Numbered from the stretch's first letter, positions 34,844-44,153 are shown. The stretch: DNA of 64,000 bases from Methylotenera_A sp031399315 (GCA_031399315.1 JANNOS010000106.1:39888-103887); one strand, 5' to 3'. The notes: generated by a model from the sequence alone, not told the origin. Program-made: numbers and translations.

Positions 34844-35583
34844 AAATACTATTGTCTAATGACGACGGTTACTTTGCGCCCGGCTTAAATGTTTTAGCCA
34901 GCCATTTAGCTAAGATTGCCGAAATCACTGTGGTGGCGCCAGAGCGCAATCGCAGCGGCGCGAGTAACTCGCTCACTTTAGATAGACCTTTGAGCGTGCG
35001 TAAAGCTGGTAATGGCTTTTTTTATGTCAATGGCACACCGACAGATTGTGTACATTTAGCACTAACTGGCTTAATGACTAGCCCGCCAGATATGGTGATT
35101 AGCGGCATTAATGACGGTGCGAACATGGGTGACGATACGATTTATTCTGGTACCGTCGCAGCAGCAATGGAGGGTTATTTGCTAGATATTCCCTCAATTG
35201 CGGTTTCTATGTCACAACATGAAGCAACACATTTTGATACGGCAGCACGCATCACAGTAGAGCTAGTTCAGCACTACCTAAAAACTGGCTTTGCAAAACC
35301 AACATTACTTAATGTGAATGTGCCTGATCTGCCTTATGACGCATTAAAAGGCAAAGTGATTACTCGCTTAGGTAAGCGCCATAAGGCAGAGCCAGCGATA
35401 CAACTTAAAACGCCACGCAATGAAACTGTTTACTGGGTTGGCGCTGCAGGCCAACCTAATGATGGCGGAGAAGGCACCGATTTTTACGCAGTGGCGCATC
35501 AACAAGTATCCATTTCTCCTATTCAAGTCGACTTAACTAAACACAGTCAGATGGATGAGCTAAAAAATTGGCTAAATAAATAA
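34840..35583 (+). CDS. surE: 5'/3'-nucleotidase SurE
   Basis: Metal-dependent nucleoside monophosphatase linked to stationary phase. 247 residues. The metal-binding SNDDGYFAPG start, then APERNRSGASNSLTL, NGTPTDCVHLAL and SGINDGANMGDDTIYSGTVAAA are conserved. First gene of surE-pcm-nlpD. Confidence 0.95.
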   Translation: MKILLSNDDGYFAPGLNVLASHLAKIAEITVVAPERNRSGASNSLTLDRPLSVRKAGNGFFYVNGTPTDCVHLALTGLMTSPPDMVISGINDGANMGDDTIYSGTVAAAMEGYLLDIPSIAVSMSQHEATHFDTAARITVELVQHYLKTGFAKPTLLNVNVPDLPYDALKGKVITRLGKRHKAEPAIQLKTPRNETVYWVGAAGQPNDGGEGTDFYAVAHQQVSISPIQVDLTKHSQMDELKNWLNK

Positions 35584-35599
35584 TGATAGAGTTAGATTT

Positions 35600-36280
35600 A
35601 TGGCATTAGCAAAACCCACCCAGGCTGGCATAGGCATGACATCCCTACGCACAAGAGATCGCATGTTAACGCGGTTGCGCGAGCAAGGTATAAAAGATGA
35701 AGTAGTGTTGCATGCCATGGGTGAGATTCCGCGGCATATATTTGTGGACGAAGCTTTATCGACCCGTGCTTACGAAGATGTGGCTCTGCCGATTGGTTTT
35801 GCGCAAACCATTTCGCAACCCTATATTGTGGCGCGCATGACTGAAGTTTTACGTAACGGCAATCAACTTGGCAAAGTGCTAGAAATCGGCACTGGTTGTG
35901 GCTACCAAACCGCTATATTATCGCGCGTAGCAAAAGAGGTACTATCGCTAGAACGCATCCGCCCATTGGTCATGAAAGCGCGCGGCCATTTACGCACACT
36001 TAAATGCAACAACGTAAAATTAGATCACGCTGACGGTAGCATAGGACTGAGTGAGTTTGCACCGTTCGATGGCATTATCGTCACCGCCGCCGCAAGCCAT
36101 GTTCCACAAGAGCTGCTTGCGCAACTTGCTGTTGGCGGACGTATGGTTATTCCCATTGGAACCAGCACACAAACTCTGTACTTAATTGAGCGTACTAACC
36201 TACCATCTGGAAACGAATACAAACAAACCAAGCTTGAGCCTGTTAAATTTGTGCCTTTGCTGGGGGGCACTAGCGCGTGA
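35600..36280 (+). CDS. pcm: Protein-L-isoaspartate O-methyltransferase
   Basis: 226 residues, repairs isoaspartyl residues using SAM. Motifs: FAQTISQPYIVA, EIGTGCGYQTAILSR (SAM binding), and FDGIIVTAAASHVPQELL. Follows surE after 16 bp. Its TGA overlaps the GTG start of nlpD by two bases. Confidence 0.95.
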   Translation: MALAKPTQAGIGMTSLRTRDRMLTRLREQGIKDEVVLHAMGEIPRHIFVDEALSTRAYEDVALPIGFAQTISQPYIVARMTEVLRNGNQLGKVLEIGTGCGYQTAILSRVAKEVLSLERIRPLVMKARGHLRTLKCNNVKLDHADGSIGLSEFAPFDGIIVTAAASHVPQELLAQLAVGGRMVIPIGTSTQTLYLIERTNLPSGNEYKQTKLEPVKFVPLLGGTSA

Positions 36281-37269
36281 AGTTTGCACATAAGATGCGT
36301 TTTGTAGTTGGTTTTATAATTTTTTTTCTAGGGGCCTGCGAAAGCAACCCACCTGCACCTGTCATTGTTCGTGCGCCACAAGCCACAAAACCAAAACCAC
36401 CTATAGCAAACAAACCAAACAGCGTTTCTACAAACAAAGATTGGCGGCCTGATACTCACACCGTTAAAAAAGGTGAAACATTATTTGCGATAGGTTTGGA
36501 GTATGGCATCGATTATAAAGAAATCGCCGCCGCAAATAATATCGCGGCACCCTACCCGATACAAATTGGCCAGAAAATCGACTTAACAAGCTTTAAAACC
36601 AAATTGCCTGCTGCTGCTAATCCAAACACCAGCCAGCCAGAGGACGACAGTGTTGTTGTAACAGCGATGAAAACTGAGCCTCCAGTCACTGATGCAAAGT
36701 CTACGCAAGATGCCAATAAACCCATCATATCAGCTGTTACGCCTATACTCTCTGAACCAAAAGCTACGCGTGAGCCTTATAGCCTAGAAGCCCTGAACAG
36801 AACACCAATTAAGCCAGTAGCTTCTAACACAACAGAGATAAAGCCCAACGAAACCAAACCAATCGATACAAAAGCTAGCGATGCTAACCTGCCTGATGAT
36901 GAGGCTATCACTTGGGCTTGGCCTACACAAGGAAAAGTAACTGCAAGGTTTAATGAAGCCAGCAACAAGGGTATTGATATTGCAGGTACTACAGGCCAAG
37001 CGATTAATGCAGCAAGTACGGGTAAAGTAATTTATAGCGGCTCTGATTTGCGGGGCTACGGCAAATTAGTCATTGTTAAACACAATAAAACCTATTTATC
37101 AGTTTATGCACACAATAGTAAAATAGTTGTAAAAGAGGGTCAAGTCGTTAGTGCAGGTCAAAAAATTGCAGAAATGGGCAATACTGACAGTAACACTGTT
37201 AAACTGCACTTCGAAATTCGGCGTCTGGGTAAATCAGTTGACCCGGCCAAATATTTAAACCAAAATTAG
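36277..37269 (+). CDS. nlpD: NlpD-like lipoprotein, degenerate LytM with LysM domain
   Basis: 330 residues from a GTG start overlapping pcm. The lipobox LGAC gives an N-terminal Cys near residue 20. LysM (HTVKKGETLFAIGLEYGI) lies at ~66-108; LytM/M23 covers ~225-330. The LytM part shows NKGIDIAG in place of the catalytic HxxxD pattern, as in E. coli NlpD, so it probably activates amidases rather than cutting peptidoglycan. Outer-membrane location is inferred. In many proteobacteria rpoS follows immediately; here it does not. Confidence 0.9.
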   Translation: MKFAHKMRFVVGFIIFFLGACESNPPAPVIVRAPQATKPKPPIANKPNSVSTNKDWRPDTHTVKKGETLFAIGLEYGIDYKEIAAANNIAAPYPIQIGQKIDLTSFKTKLPAAANPNTSQPEDDSVVVTAMKTEPPVTDAKSTQDANKPIISAVTPILSEPKATREPYSLEALNRTPIKPVASNTTEIKPNETKPIDTKASDANLPDDEAITWAWPTQGKVTARFNEASNKGIDIAGTTGQAINAASTGKVIYSGSDLRGYGKLVIVKHNKTYLSVYAHNSKIVVKEGQVVSAGQKIAEMGNTDSNTVKLHFEIRRLGKSVDPAKYLNQN

Positions 37270-37296
37270 CGCAAATTAAGTCTCAAGGAGATTGTT

Positions 37297-37662
37297 ATGG
37301 CTACGCCACAGAAAAAAGATCCTAACAAATATGCTAAGAATGCAGATATTCAAGCAGATACTCCTTTAAAAACCGCACTCTCTGTCGCGGGGATGGGTTT
37401 AATGGTAGTGGGTATACTAGGTATTGCATTGGAATTTTTTAAAGATGATGGGTTTATTGGTCGTATTTGGGATTGGCTATGGAAAGACACTTCACACTTG
37501 ATTGCGATTCCAGTCGTATTTTTTGTACTTTGGCTATTTAACCGCTGGATGACATCTTCTGCTAAAGGTGAAATCAAAAAAGCTGGCAATACCCCCATGT
37601 ATATCATGATGGCTATTGGCGCTTTTTATCTATTCCGCTTTATTACAACTGGTGGATTTTAA
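37297..37662 (+). CDS. Small membrane protein of unknown family
   Basis: 121 residues with a charged N-terminus and three hydrophobic segments (~28-48, ~66-86, ~102-118). A good SD (AAGGAG) lies ~8 bp before the ATG. It is 27 bp after nlpD and followed by a terminator, so it is likely last in the surE transcript. No known family recognised. Confidence 0.65.
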   Translation: MATPQKKDPNKYAKNADIQADTPLKTALSVAGMGLMVVGILGIALEFFKDDGFIGRIWDWLWKDTSHLIAIPVVFFVLWLFNRWMTSSAKGEIKKAGNTPMYIMMAIGAFYLFRFITTGGF

Positions 37663-37677
37663 AGCATTAATACCAAT

Positions 37678-37705
37678 AAAAAAGCCGCTTTAGAAGCGGC
37701 TTTTT
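37678..37705 (+). terminator. Rho-independent terminator
   Basis: Stem AAAAAAGCCGCTT / AAGCGGCTTTTT with a TAG loop, between convergent genes. It can end both the surE-pcm-nlpD transcript and the thioredoxin gene. Confidence 0.9.
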
Positions 37706-37726
37706 GTTTTAACTAAAATTGGCTGA

Positions 37727-38098
37727 TTAATTCTTTTTTGCCGCTTCTGTCGCGTAATGTTCATGCACCGCTGTCATATCACGCTCACGTGCCCATTTAA
37801 TAATCGCCTCTAACGCTGGCGCGCCTATTTCGCCAACTTGCGTATGTATGCCTGCTTGGTCACGAATCACTAAAATACCAGGGATTTGCGTCACTTCAAA
37901 ATAATCACTAATTTCGGGGTCGGCTTCGGTATCCACCATGCCGAACACAATATCAGAATTTGCAACGGCAGCCGCTTCAAATGTCGGCGTAAAGGCCACG
38001 CAAGGCTCACACCAAGGTGCCCAAAAATCCACAATTACGAAATTATTATTCTCGATAGTTTGTTTAAAATTTGCTTTAGTAAGCTTAACAACTGCCAT
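37727..38098 (-). CDS. Thioredoxin-like protein with WCEPC active site
   Basis: 123 residues, thioredoxin fold: DFWAPWCEPC (Cys30 and Cys33), cis-Pro in TQIPGILV. The usual WCGPC has Gly replaced by Glu31, which is uncommon and should alter redox potential or partners. Cytosolic (no signal). Family function is disulfide reduction; specific role unknown. Confidence 0.85.
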   Translation of the reverse strand: MAVVKLTKANFKQTIENNNFVIVDFWAPWCEPCVAFTPTFEAAAVANSDIVFGMVDTEADPEISDYFEVTQIPGILVIRDQAGIHTQVGEIGAPALEAIIKWARERDMTAVHEHYATEAAKKN

Positions 38099-38188
38099 GA
38101 TTTGCCTTAATTTACCATTAATTTTGTGAACGCGTGATTCTAACAGAGCTTGGCCGTTAAGTTAAGCGCTAAAAACACTAAAATAACA

Positions 38189-38229
38189 TGCGCTGCAAGC
38201 CAATATTTATGCGGATCTCAGGGCAATGA
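38189..38229. repeat. Dispersed-repeat candidate, copy 2
   Basis: Shares the AAGCCAATAT-N2-ATGCGG core and a loose tail with 7036-7076. Lies downstream of the TPR gene stop. Confidence 0.45.
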
Positions 38230-38247
38230 ATTATAAACGAAACCACC

Positions 38248-39861
38248 TTAAGAATAACGTGAACTCACTATCCGCCATATTTTTTCTTGCTCTGCCGCAA
38301 GCGCTTGATCAGTCCAAATTGTCACCGCTGGCTGATTTTTAACATCTCCAGTGAGCGCGTACAGAATCTCAAATTTTTTACGCACCTCTTCACACATATT
38401 TAGGCGTTCATAAGCGAACATCGCAAAAAAATGGCATGGAATAAAGTTAGGGACCATGTTGCAGCCTTGTTCGTAGGCGGCAATAGCTTTTTTGTAATCA
38501 CCCAGCACATAATAACAACTCCCATGTGTCATCTCGTAAAAAACATTGGTAATTGGCGTAAATCGTTTGGCTTTTTCTATATAGTAAAGTGCTTCTTCAC
38601 CCAATCCAGCAGAAGATAATGCCAGAGAAAGAAATAAGAGCACTTCACTATTATTAGGGTCTAACGATGCGGCTCGACGAGATTGCGCAATGGATTCTTC
38701 ACGGTTTTTACGCCAAAGCTGCACCCAACCTAAAATTGAAATAGCATAAGATGACTTCGTATCTAGCTCAACGGCGATTTGGGCATGCGAAAGCGCAGCA
38801 TCTAAAATAGCAGCGTCTAAATTCCAGCGTTGCGACCATGTTAAAGCCAACGACCTTGCCAACCAAGCATGTGCCGCCGCATAGTTAGAGTCTAACACTA
38901 ATGTTTTTTTGAATAGTACAATTGCTTCATTAACAAATTTTTCCGCATATTTTCTATGCTGCGCAATGCCTTGTAACAAAGCATCGTGCGCTTCAATATT
39001 ATCAGTGGCTTGAACACCAAAAAACGCGACCTCTGCCCCATCTAGCTTAATTTGTAATACCCTGACGATATTTTGGGTCAGCTCATCTTGCAAGGCAAAA
39101 ATATCATTCAGCTCGCGATCATAACGGTCAGACCATACTTGACCACCATTGTGCGCATCCACCAATTGCGCAGTAACACGTACATGATTACCCGCATGCT
39201 GCACGCTGCCTTCCAACAGATAACGCACGCCTAATTCGACCGCAATTTCTTTAGATGTTTTTGTGGAGCTTTTATATGAAAAAGAAGATTGCCTAGAAAT
39301 AACAAACAACCCTGACAACCTTGAAAACATAGCAATTAAGCTATCCACCACGCCATCGGCAAAATACTCTTTTGCATTATCCACACCAATATTAACAAAC
39401 GGTAATATTGCGAGCGAAGGTTTATCCAATATCATGCGCGGCGCATTGTGGGCTTGTGCGCTATTGGCATGTCGCTCTATGGCTGACGGGTTTTGTAGAC
39501 TGGTTTTCTGAATACTAATTTCTAAGACATAACTGCCTTTAGGGAAATCGATCCGCACATTGTCGCTTTTTCCTAATGTATCGTAATACTCACGCAGTTT
39601 GTTGCGCAGCCTAGTTGCTTCCACCCGCACAATGGCGTCTAAACTTGGGTCAAAATCTTCTTTTCGGTCAAATACTTCTACCGCGATGGTGTAGCCTTTT
39701 AGCCTGTCAGCATCGCCAGCCAACGTATTGGTGACGAGATAATCCAAAAAGCGCTGTTGGCGCGGCGAGCCTGCAAACAATGGGCTTACCAGCATACTAG
39801 TTAAGCTAGCGCGTACTTGGTCTTTTTCAGATTCAGTCCATTGTTTTGCAGCAGACTCCAT
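38248..39861 (-). CDS. TolB-N-like/TPR protein with N-terminal helical domain
   Basis: 537 residues, no membrane helix. Residues ~1-110: FLDYLVTNTLAG, LKGYTIAVEVFDRKEDFDP and VRVEATRLRNKLREYY, an N-terminal domain seen on many signalling/adenylate-cyclase-like proteins. ~150-270: the FlgO/TolB-N fold (LAILPFVNIG, EYFADGVVDSLIAMFS, YLLEGSV, WSDRYDRE). Then several tetratricopeptide-like repeats. No catalytic cyclase domain is present. A regulatory or scaffold role is likely but unproven. Divergent from a secreted-protein gene. Confidence 0.75.
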   Translation of the reverse strand: MESAAKQWTESEKDQVRASLTSMLVSPLFAGSPRQQRFLDYLVTNTLAGDADRLKGYTIAVEVFDRKEDFDPSLDAIVRVEATRLRNKLREYYDTLGKSDNVRIDFPKGSYVLEISIQKTSLQNPSAIERHANSAQAHNAPRMILDKPSLAILPFVNIGVDNAKEYFADGVVDSLIAMFSRLSGLFVISRQSSFSYKSSTKTSKEIAVELGVRYLLEGSVQHAGNHVRVTAQLVDAHNGGQVWSDRYDRELNDIFALQDELTQNIVRVLQIKLDGAEVAFFGVQATDNIEAHDALLQGIAQHRKYAEKFVNEAIVLFKKTLVLDSNYAAAHAWLARSLALTWSQRWNLDAAILDAALSHAQIAVELDTKSSYAISILGWVQLWRKNREESIAQSRRAASLDPNNSEVLLFLSLALSSAGLGEEALYYIEKAKRFTPITNVFYEMTHGSCYYVLGDYKKAIAAYEQGCNMVPNFIPCHFFAMFAYERLNMCEEVRKKFEILYALTGDVKNQPAVTIWTDQALAAEQEKIWRIVSSRYS

Positions 39862-40046
39862 AACAGCACCCGTCCCCAGCCTTTTTATTTTTATAGATGC
39901 AACATTTTAAGAAACACGTTACTAACTGTATCTAACTTCTAGCCATCATAACAAAAAATTACAGTGCTCACACACCACAGCAAACATTAACCAAATGCTT
40001 AAGGTGCTTACTTTTTAATTGAACTTTACTATATGGGAGATTTAAA

Positions 40047-40532
40047 ATGTTTACAATTAATCAACGTGTTATTGCTACAACAATTTTTGCTGTATTTTCT
40101 TTTGCTGCAATCAGCGCCAATGCGGAATCAATCGCTGGTCAAGGTAAATGCAGCTATAAACCAACTGCTGCCAACGTTGCCAACACTGATGGCTACGCCG
40201 TGATGTTAAGTGAAACCACATGTACTTCGAGTGGTGGCTTAATCGAAGGCGCAACTGTATTAAACCAAGAAGTTGCCAACCTGCATCAAGGCAATGGCGA
40301 GCATTCAGGCTATTACACTATCACTAATGGTATTGATTCGACTATCGCCAAATGGAGCGGAAAAGTAAACACTGTGTTGAAAGACGGCAACCCAATGACT
40401 AGCTTTAAAGGCAAATGGGAATATGTGGGAGGCACAGGAAAATATTCAGCCCTTAAAGGCAAAGGAGAGTACGCTGGCTATTTTACTTCTGCTACCGAAT
40501 ACACAGTGGATTGGAAAGGTTATAAAAATTAA
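40047..40532 (+). CDS. Secreted beta-rich protein of unknown function
   Basis: 161 residues: signal peptide (1-26, ANA|ES), then a two-Cys domain with repeated short beta segments (WSGKVNTVLKDGNP, GKWEYVGGTGKYS, GEYAGYFTS). No known family recognised; the Gly/Tyr pattern suggests a beta-barrel-like or lipocalin-like fold. GGGAGA lies 6 bases before the ATG, and a strong hairpin terminator follows. Confidence 0.7.
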   Translation: MFTINQRVIATTIFAVFSFAAISANAESIAGQGKCSYKPTAANVANTDGYAVMLSETTCTSSGGLIEGATVLNQEVANLHQGNGEHSGYYTITNGIDSTIAKWSGKVNTVLKDGNPMTSFKGKWEYVGGTGKYSALKGKGEYAGYFTSATEYTVDWKGYKN

Positions 40533-40555
40533 CTAAGTGATACATAGCTTTTACT

Positions 40556-40598
40556 TCAAACCACCTTGCTTATAATACTTTAAGGTGGTTTGATTTTC
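40556..40598 (+). terminator. Hairpin terminator
   Basis: Perfect 12-bp stem TCAAACCACCTT / AAGGTGGTTTGA (40556-40567 and 40582-40593) with a 14-base loop, followed by TTTTCC. Ends the secreted-protein transcript. Confidence 0.75.
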
Positions 40599-40643
40599 CT
40601 GTTAAATCATTGTATGAACTACAGAATTAATTAAGGAGTTATC

Positions 40644-42407
40644 ATGAACACTCGCCCCCAAACCGCAGACCAATTTCGCGAATTTTCTAGCTATCCAACA
40701 TCCACTAAAACCATTACTCCGCCAACGTCAAGCCAAGCCAAGCTAGATGAAACTGTGAACCATTTGCGCGAAACCGCGTGGAAATTTGCTACGCTTAGCT
40801 TAGAAAAGCGCATTGAATTAACCACCAGTATGCAGCAAGACTTGCTCAAAGTGCTGGAGCCCATGGTGGAAGCAGGCTGTAAAGCCAAAGGCATCGCGCC
40901 AAATTCAAACCTCGCGGCCGAAGAATGGGCGACTAGCCCATGGGGCGTGGTGCGCCAATTGCGCTTGGTGCGCGAAAGTTTGCAGTCTATCGCTGAAACC
41001 GGCAATGCTCCGATTGGCAAAGTAAAGCACACCCATGCAGGCAATTTAGCGGTACAGGTTTACCCCAACAATACAATTGATGGCATATTGTTTAAAGACA
41101 TTACTGTAGACGTGCACATGCAAAACCATGTGACCGAACAAAGTTTAGCCGCCGACCGCGCAAGCTTTTATAAAAAGCCACATCAAGGCAAGGTAGCACT
41201 GGTGCTGGGCGCGGGCAACATTGCCAGTATCGGCCTGATGGATGTGATTACTAAAATGTTTAACGAAGGTAAAGTGTGCATTCTTAAAATGAATCCTGTT
41301 AACGCTTACTTTGGCCCGTTTATTGAAGATGCCTTTAAAGCAGCGATTGAGCAAAGCTTTTTAGCCGTGGTATATGGCGGCGCCGAAGTCGGCAGGCATT
41401 TGGTGTATCACCCGAAAATTGATGAGGTGCATTTAACTGGCTCAGACAAAACTTACGACCAAGTTGTGTGGGGAAATAATGGTGCTGAGGCCGACGAGCG
41501 CCGCGCGAAAAATCAACCACTGCTGAGAAAACCCATTACCTCTGAGTTAGGTAATGTGTCGCCAATTATCGTAGTTCCTGGGCCCTATACCGACAAAGAA
41601 ATTCGCTTTCAGGCCGAACAAATTGCTACCGCATTCACCATGAACGCTTCTTTTATGTGTTGTACGGCCAAAGTGCTGTTGATGCCTAAAAATTGGGATG
41701 GTACGGCGCGCTTTATAAAGGCCTTAGAAGAAGTATGCGCAGAAATACCGTTAAGAAGCGCTTATTACCCTGGTGCGGAAGACCGTTGGCAAGCTATTAC
41801 CAAGAACCACAACAACGTTAAATATATCGGTAAACCGCAAAGTGGCGAACTTCCTTGGACATTTATCACCGATCTAAACACTGATGATATGAATGAAAGC
41901 TTATTCACAGAAGAATCATTCTGCTCAATCATTGCTTCGGTACAAATAGGCAGCGCTGACCCTATCGATTTTTTACAAGCAGCTACTCAATTTGCTAACA
42001 GCCGTCTGTGGGGGACGCTTAATGCCACGCTGATTGTGCACCCCAAAACGCTAAAAAACTCCAATAACAATAGCGCATTTGAGCAAGCTATTCATCAGCT
42101 TAAATATGGCGCGATTTCAACTAACACTTTTATTGGCCTACTGTTCTGCACGGGCGCGCCTTGGGGTGCATACCCAGGCTCAAATTCTCAAGATATTCAA
42201 AGTGGTAACGGTTTTGTGCATAACACCAACATGCTGGAAGGTATTGAAAAAGCTGTGTTACGCGCGCCGCTTACAGCACTCCCAAAACCCGCTTGGTTCG
42301 CGAGTCATAAAAAAGCTAAAGTGGTCACGCAAAAATTAGTGGTAATGGAAGAAAATGCTAGCTGGGCAAAAGTACTAGGCATTGTGCTTGCTGCAATGCG
42401 AGGTTAA
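40644..42407 (+). CDS. Aldehyde dehydrogenase superfamily protein, 587 aa
   Basis: ALDH fold with NAD-binding GAGNIASIG, ELGN motif, LTGS loop, and catalytic Cys at 339/340 (NASFMCCTAKVLL). Normal members are ~490 aa; the extra length is mainly in the N-terminal ~100 residues and the end. The family oxidises aldehydes to acids, or acylates CoA; the substrate is unknown. Methylotroph context suggests C1 or short-chain aldehydes only as a guess. GGAG is 9 bases upstream of the ATG. Confidence 0.82.
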   Translation: MNTRPQTADQFREFSSYPTSTKTITPPTSSQAKLDETVNHLRETAWKFATLSLEKRIELTTSMQQDLLKVLEPMVEAGCKAKGIAPNSNLAAEEWATSPWGVVRQLRLVRESLQSIAETGNAPIGKVKHTHAGNLAVQVYPNNTIDGILFKDITVDVHMQNHVTEQSLAADRASFYKKPHQGKVALVLGAGNIASIGLMDVITKMFNEGKVCILKMNPVNAYFGPFIEDAFKAAIEQSFLAVVYGGAEVGRHLVYHPKIDEVHLTGSDKTYDQVVWGNNGAEADERRAKNQPLLRKPITSELGNVSPIIVVPGPYTDKEIRFQAEQIATAFTMNASFMCCTAKVLLMPKNWDGTARFIKALEEVCAEIPLRSAYYPGAEDRWQAITKNHNNVKYIGKPQSGELPWTFITDLNTDDMNESLFTEESFCSIIASVQIGSADPIDFLQAATQFANSRLWGTLNATLIVHPKTLKNSNNNSAFEQAIHQLKYGAISTNTFIGLLFCTGAPWGAYPGSNSQDIQSGNGFVHNTNMLEGIEKAVLRAPLTALPKPAWFASHKKAKVVTQKLVVMEENASWAKVLGIVLAAMRG

Positions 42408-42422
42408 ATTAAAATAATAGTT

Positions 42423-42457
42423 GCTCTGCAATCCTTATAGATATTGGATTGCAGAGC
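42423..42457. terminator. Hairpin between convergent genes
   Basis: GCTCTGCAATCC (42423-42434) pairs perfectly with GGATTGCAGAGC (42446-42457), 11-base loop. It lies between the ALDH gene and the nitroreductase gene. No strong T-run, so terminator activity is plausible but not certain. Confidence 0.6.
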
Positions 42458-42464
42458 ACGTGTT

Positions 42465-43067
42465 TTAAGCCTTAATAGGTTTGCCCCAACCATTGGAGAA
42501 AAACAACTCACCCAGCGGTTTGCGTTTACGTTCTGCTAATTCACGCTCTTTCAGGTCATCTGGTAATTGATTCGCATCGCCAGCATAGCCTAATGCTAGC
42601 ATAGCCATCAGTTCATATTGCGCGGGGATTGCAAATGTTTCACGGGTTTTTGCACTATCAAAACCACCCATTTGATGTGCCACTAAGCCTAAACTAGTGG
42701 CTTGTAAGCATAAATTCTCAGCTGCAGCACCTGTATCATAAGCCGCCCAACGGTTAGGTTTCTCGTTATGGCCAAATAAAGTATCGTGGCAGGTTAACAT
42801 TAGCACTGGTGCATCTTTCGCCCATGCTTGATTGCCAGGCACTAAACATTCTAGGGCTTGTTGCCAAGTAGCGGCATCCCTGTTTTTATCCCACACAATA
42901 AAGCGCCAAGGTTGGTCGCCAAAGCATGAAGGCGCCCAGCGCGCGGCTTCCAGCAAAGCGATGACTTGCTCATGGCTGACAGGTTTACTGGCGTCAAAAG
43001 CGCGCGGGCTCCAACGTTTAGAAATCAGTTCGTTAATAGGCTGTTGGGTGATAGCAGTTTTTTGCAT
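42465..43067 (-). CDS. Nitroreductase family flavoprotein
   Basis: 200 residues: ISKRWSPRAFD at the start, APSCFGDQPWRFIV, and GAAAENLCLQATSLGL in the core fold, all nitroreductase signatures. FMN-dependent reduction of nitro groups or quinones. It is the last of a leftward cluster with OYE, YceI and pirin (12 bp after OYE), which fits electrophile or redox-stress defence. Confidence 0.85.
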   Translation of the reverse strand: MQKTAITQQPINELISKRWSPRAFDASKPVSHEQVIALLEAARWAPSCFGDQPWRFIVWDKNRDAATWQQALECLVPGNQAWAKDAPVLMLTCHDTLFGHNEKPNRWAAYDTGAAAENLCLQATSLGLVAHQMGGFDSAKTRETFAIPAQYELMAMLALGYAGDANQLPDDLKERELAERKRKPLGELFFSNGWGKPIKA

Positions 43068-43079
43068 GGCATTAGCCTT

Positions 43080-44153
43080 TCAAGCGTTCAAAAATGGATA
43101 ATCAGTGTAACCTTTTTCAGCGCCACCATAAAACGAATTTGAATCCGCTTCGTTTAATGGCGCATTGGTTTTGTAACGCTCAACCAAATCTGGGTTAGCG
43201 ATAAACGGCACGCCGTAAGCAATCACATCGGCGTGCCCACTGGCAATGGCGGCATTGCCCCGGGCCTTGTCGTAGCCAAAATTAGCCATATAACTGCCTT
43301 GAAACTGCTTACGCATTTGCACAAAATCAAAACTCCCCATATCTCCGTCCATGCCACCTTCCACCACATGCAAATAAGCAAGATTAAATTGGTTCAATGC
43401 ACCTGCAACATAGTTAAATAGCTCTTGTGGGTTACTGTCTTGCATGTCGTTAAAAGGATTTACCGGCGATAAACGCAAGCCAGTTTTATCTGCGCCCGCA
43501 ACATCTACTACCGCTTTAGTGACTTCCATCAGCAAACGTGCGCGATTTTCAACGCTGCCACCATAGTTGTCGGTTCGTTTATTGCTACCATCCCGCAAAA
43601 ATTGGTCTAGTAAATAGCCGTTAGCGGCGTGAATCTCTACGCCATCAAAACCTGCTTCTAGCGCATATTTAGCCGCATGCACATATTCTTGCACAATGGC
43701 CGGTATCTCGCTGGCCTCTAAGGCACGCGGCTCGACAAAATCAACCAAACCTTCGTAAGTAAAGGCTTGTCCAGCTGGTTTAATGGCTGACGGCGCAACA
43801 GGCAATGCCCCATTGATTAGACTGGGATGGGAAATGCGGCCAACATGCCACAATTGCAGCACAATCTTGCCACCTGCTGCGTGTACCGCATCTGTTACTT
43901 TTCTCCAACCAGCCACTTGTGCTTCGGTGTAGATACCAGGTAATAAAATATAACCATGTCCCATTGCAGATACTGGCGTGGCTTCTGTCACGATTAAACC
44001 AGCACTAGCACGCTGTTGGTAATAAGTAACATTTAAATCTTGTGGCACACCCGTTTCTTTTGGTGCTCTGCTCCTTGTGAGTGGCGCCATCACGATGCGG
44101 TTTTTTAGGCTAATTGCGCCTAATTTTACTGGACTAAATAAATCTAATGCCAT
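43080..44153 (-). CDS. Old Yellow Enzyme family NADH:flavin oxidoreductase
   Basis: 357 residues, TIM barrel. LKNRIVMAPLTRSRA, LWHVGRISHPS, GFDGVEIHAANGYLLDQFL and DNYGGSVENRARL are characteristic of the NemA/OYE group. Reduces activated C=C bonds of enals, maleimides or nitrate esters with NAD(P)H. Part of the pirin-YceI-OYE-nitroreductase cluster. Confidence 0.93.
   Translation of the reverse strand: MALDLFSPVKLGAISLKNRIVMAPLTRSRAPKETGVPQDLNVTYYQQRASAGLIVTEATPVSAMGHGYILLPGIYTEAQVAGWRKVTDAVHAAGGKIVLQLWHVGRISHPSLINGALPVAPSAIKPAGQAFTYEGLVDFVEPRALEASEIPAIVQEYVHAAKYALEAGFDGVEIHAANGYLLDQFLRDGSNKRTDNYGGSVENRARLLMEVTKAVVDVAGADKTGLRLSPVNPFNDMQDSNPQELFNYVAGALNQFNLAYLHVVEGGMDGDMGSFDFVQMRKQFQGSYMANFGYDKARGNAAIASGHADVIAYGVPFIANPDLVERYKTNAPLNEADSNSFYGGAEKGYTDYPFLNA

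Noticed and set aside
34361..37269. Possible rpoS partner after nlpD
   Set aside because: The following 121-aa frame is a membrane protein with no sigma-factor motifs.
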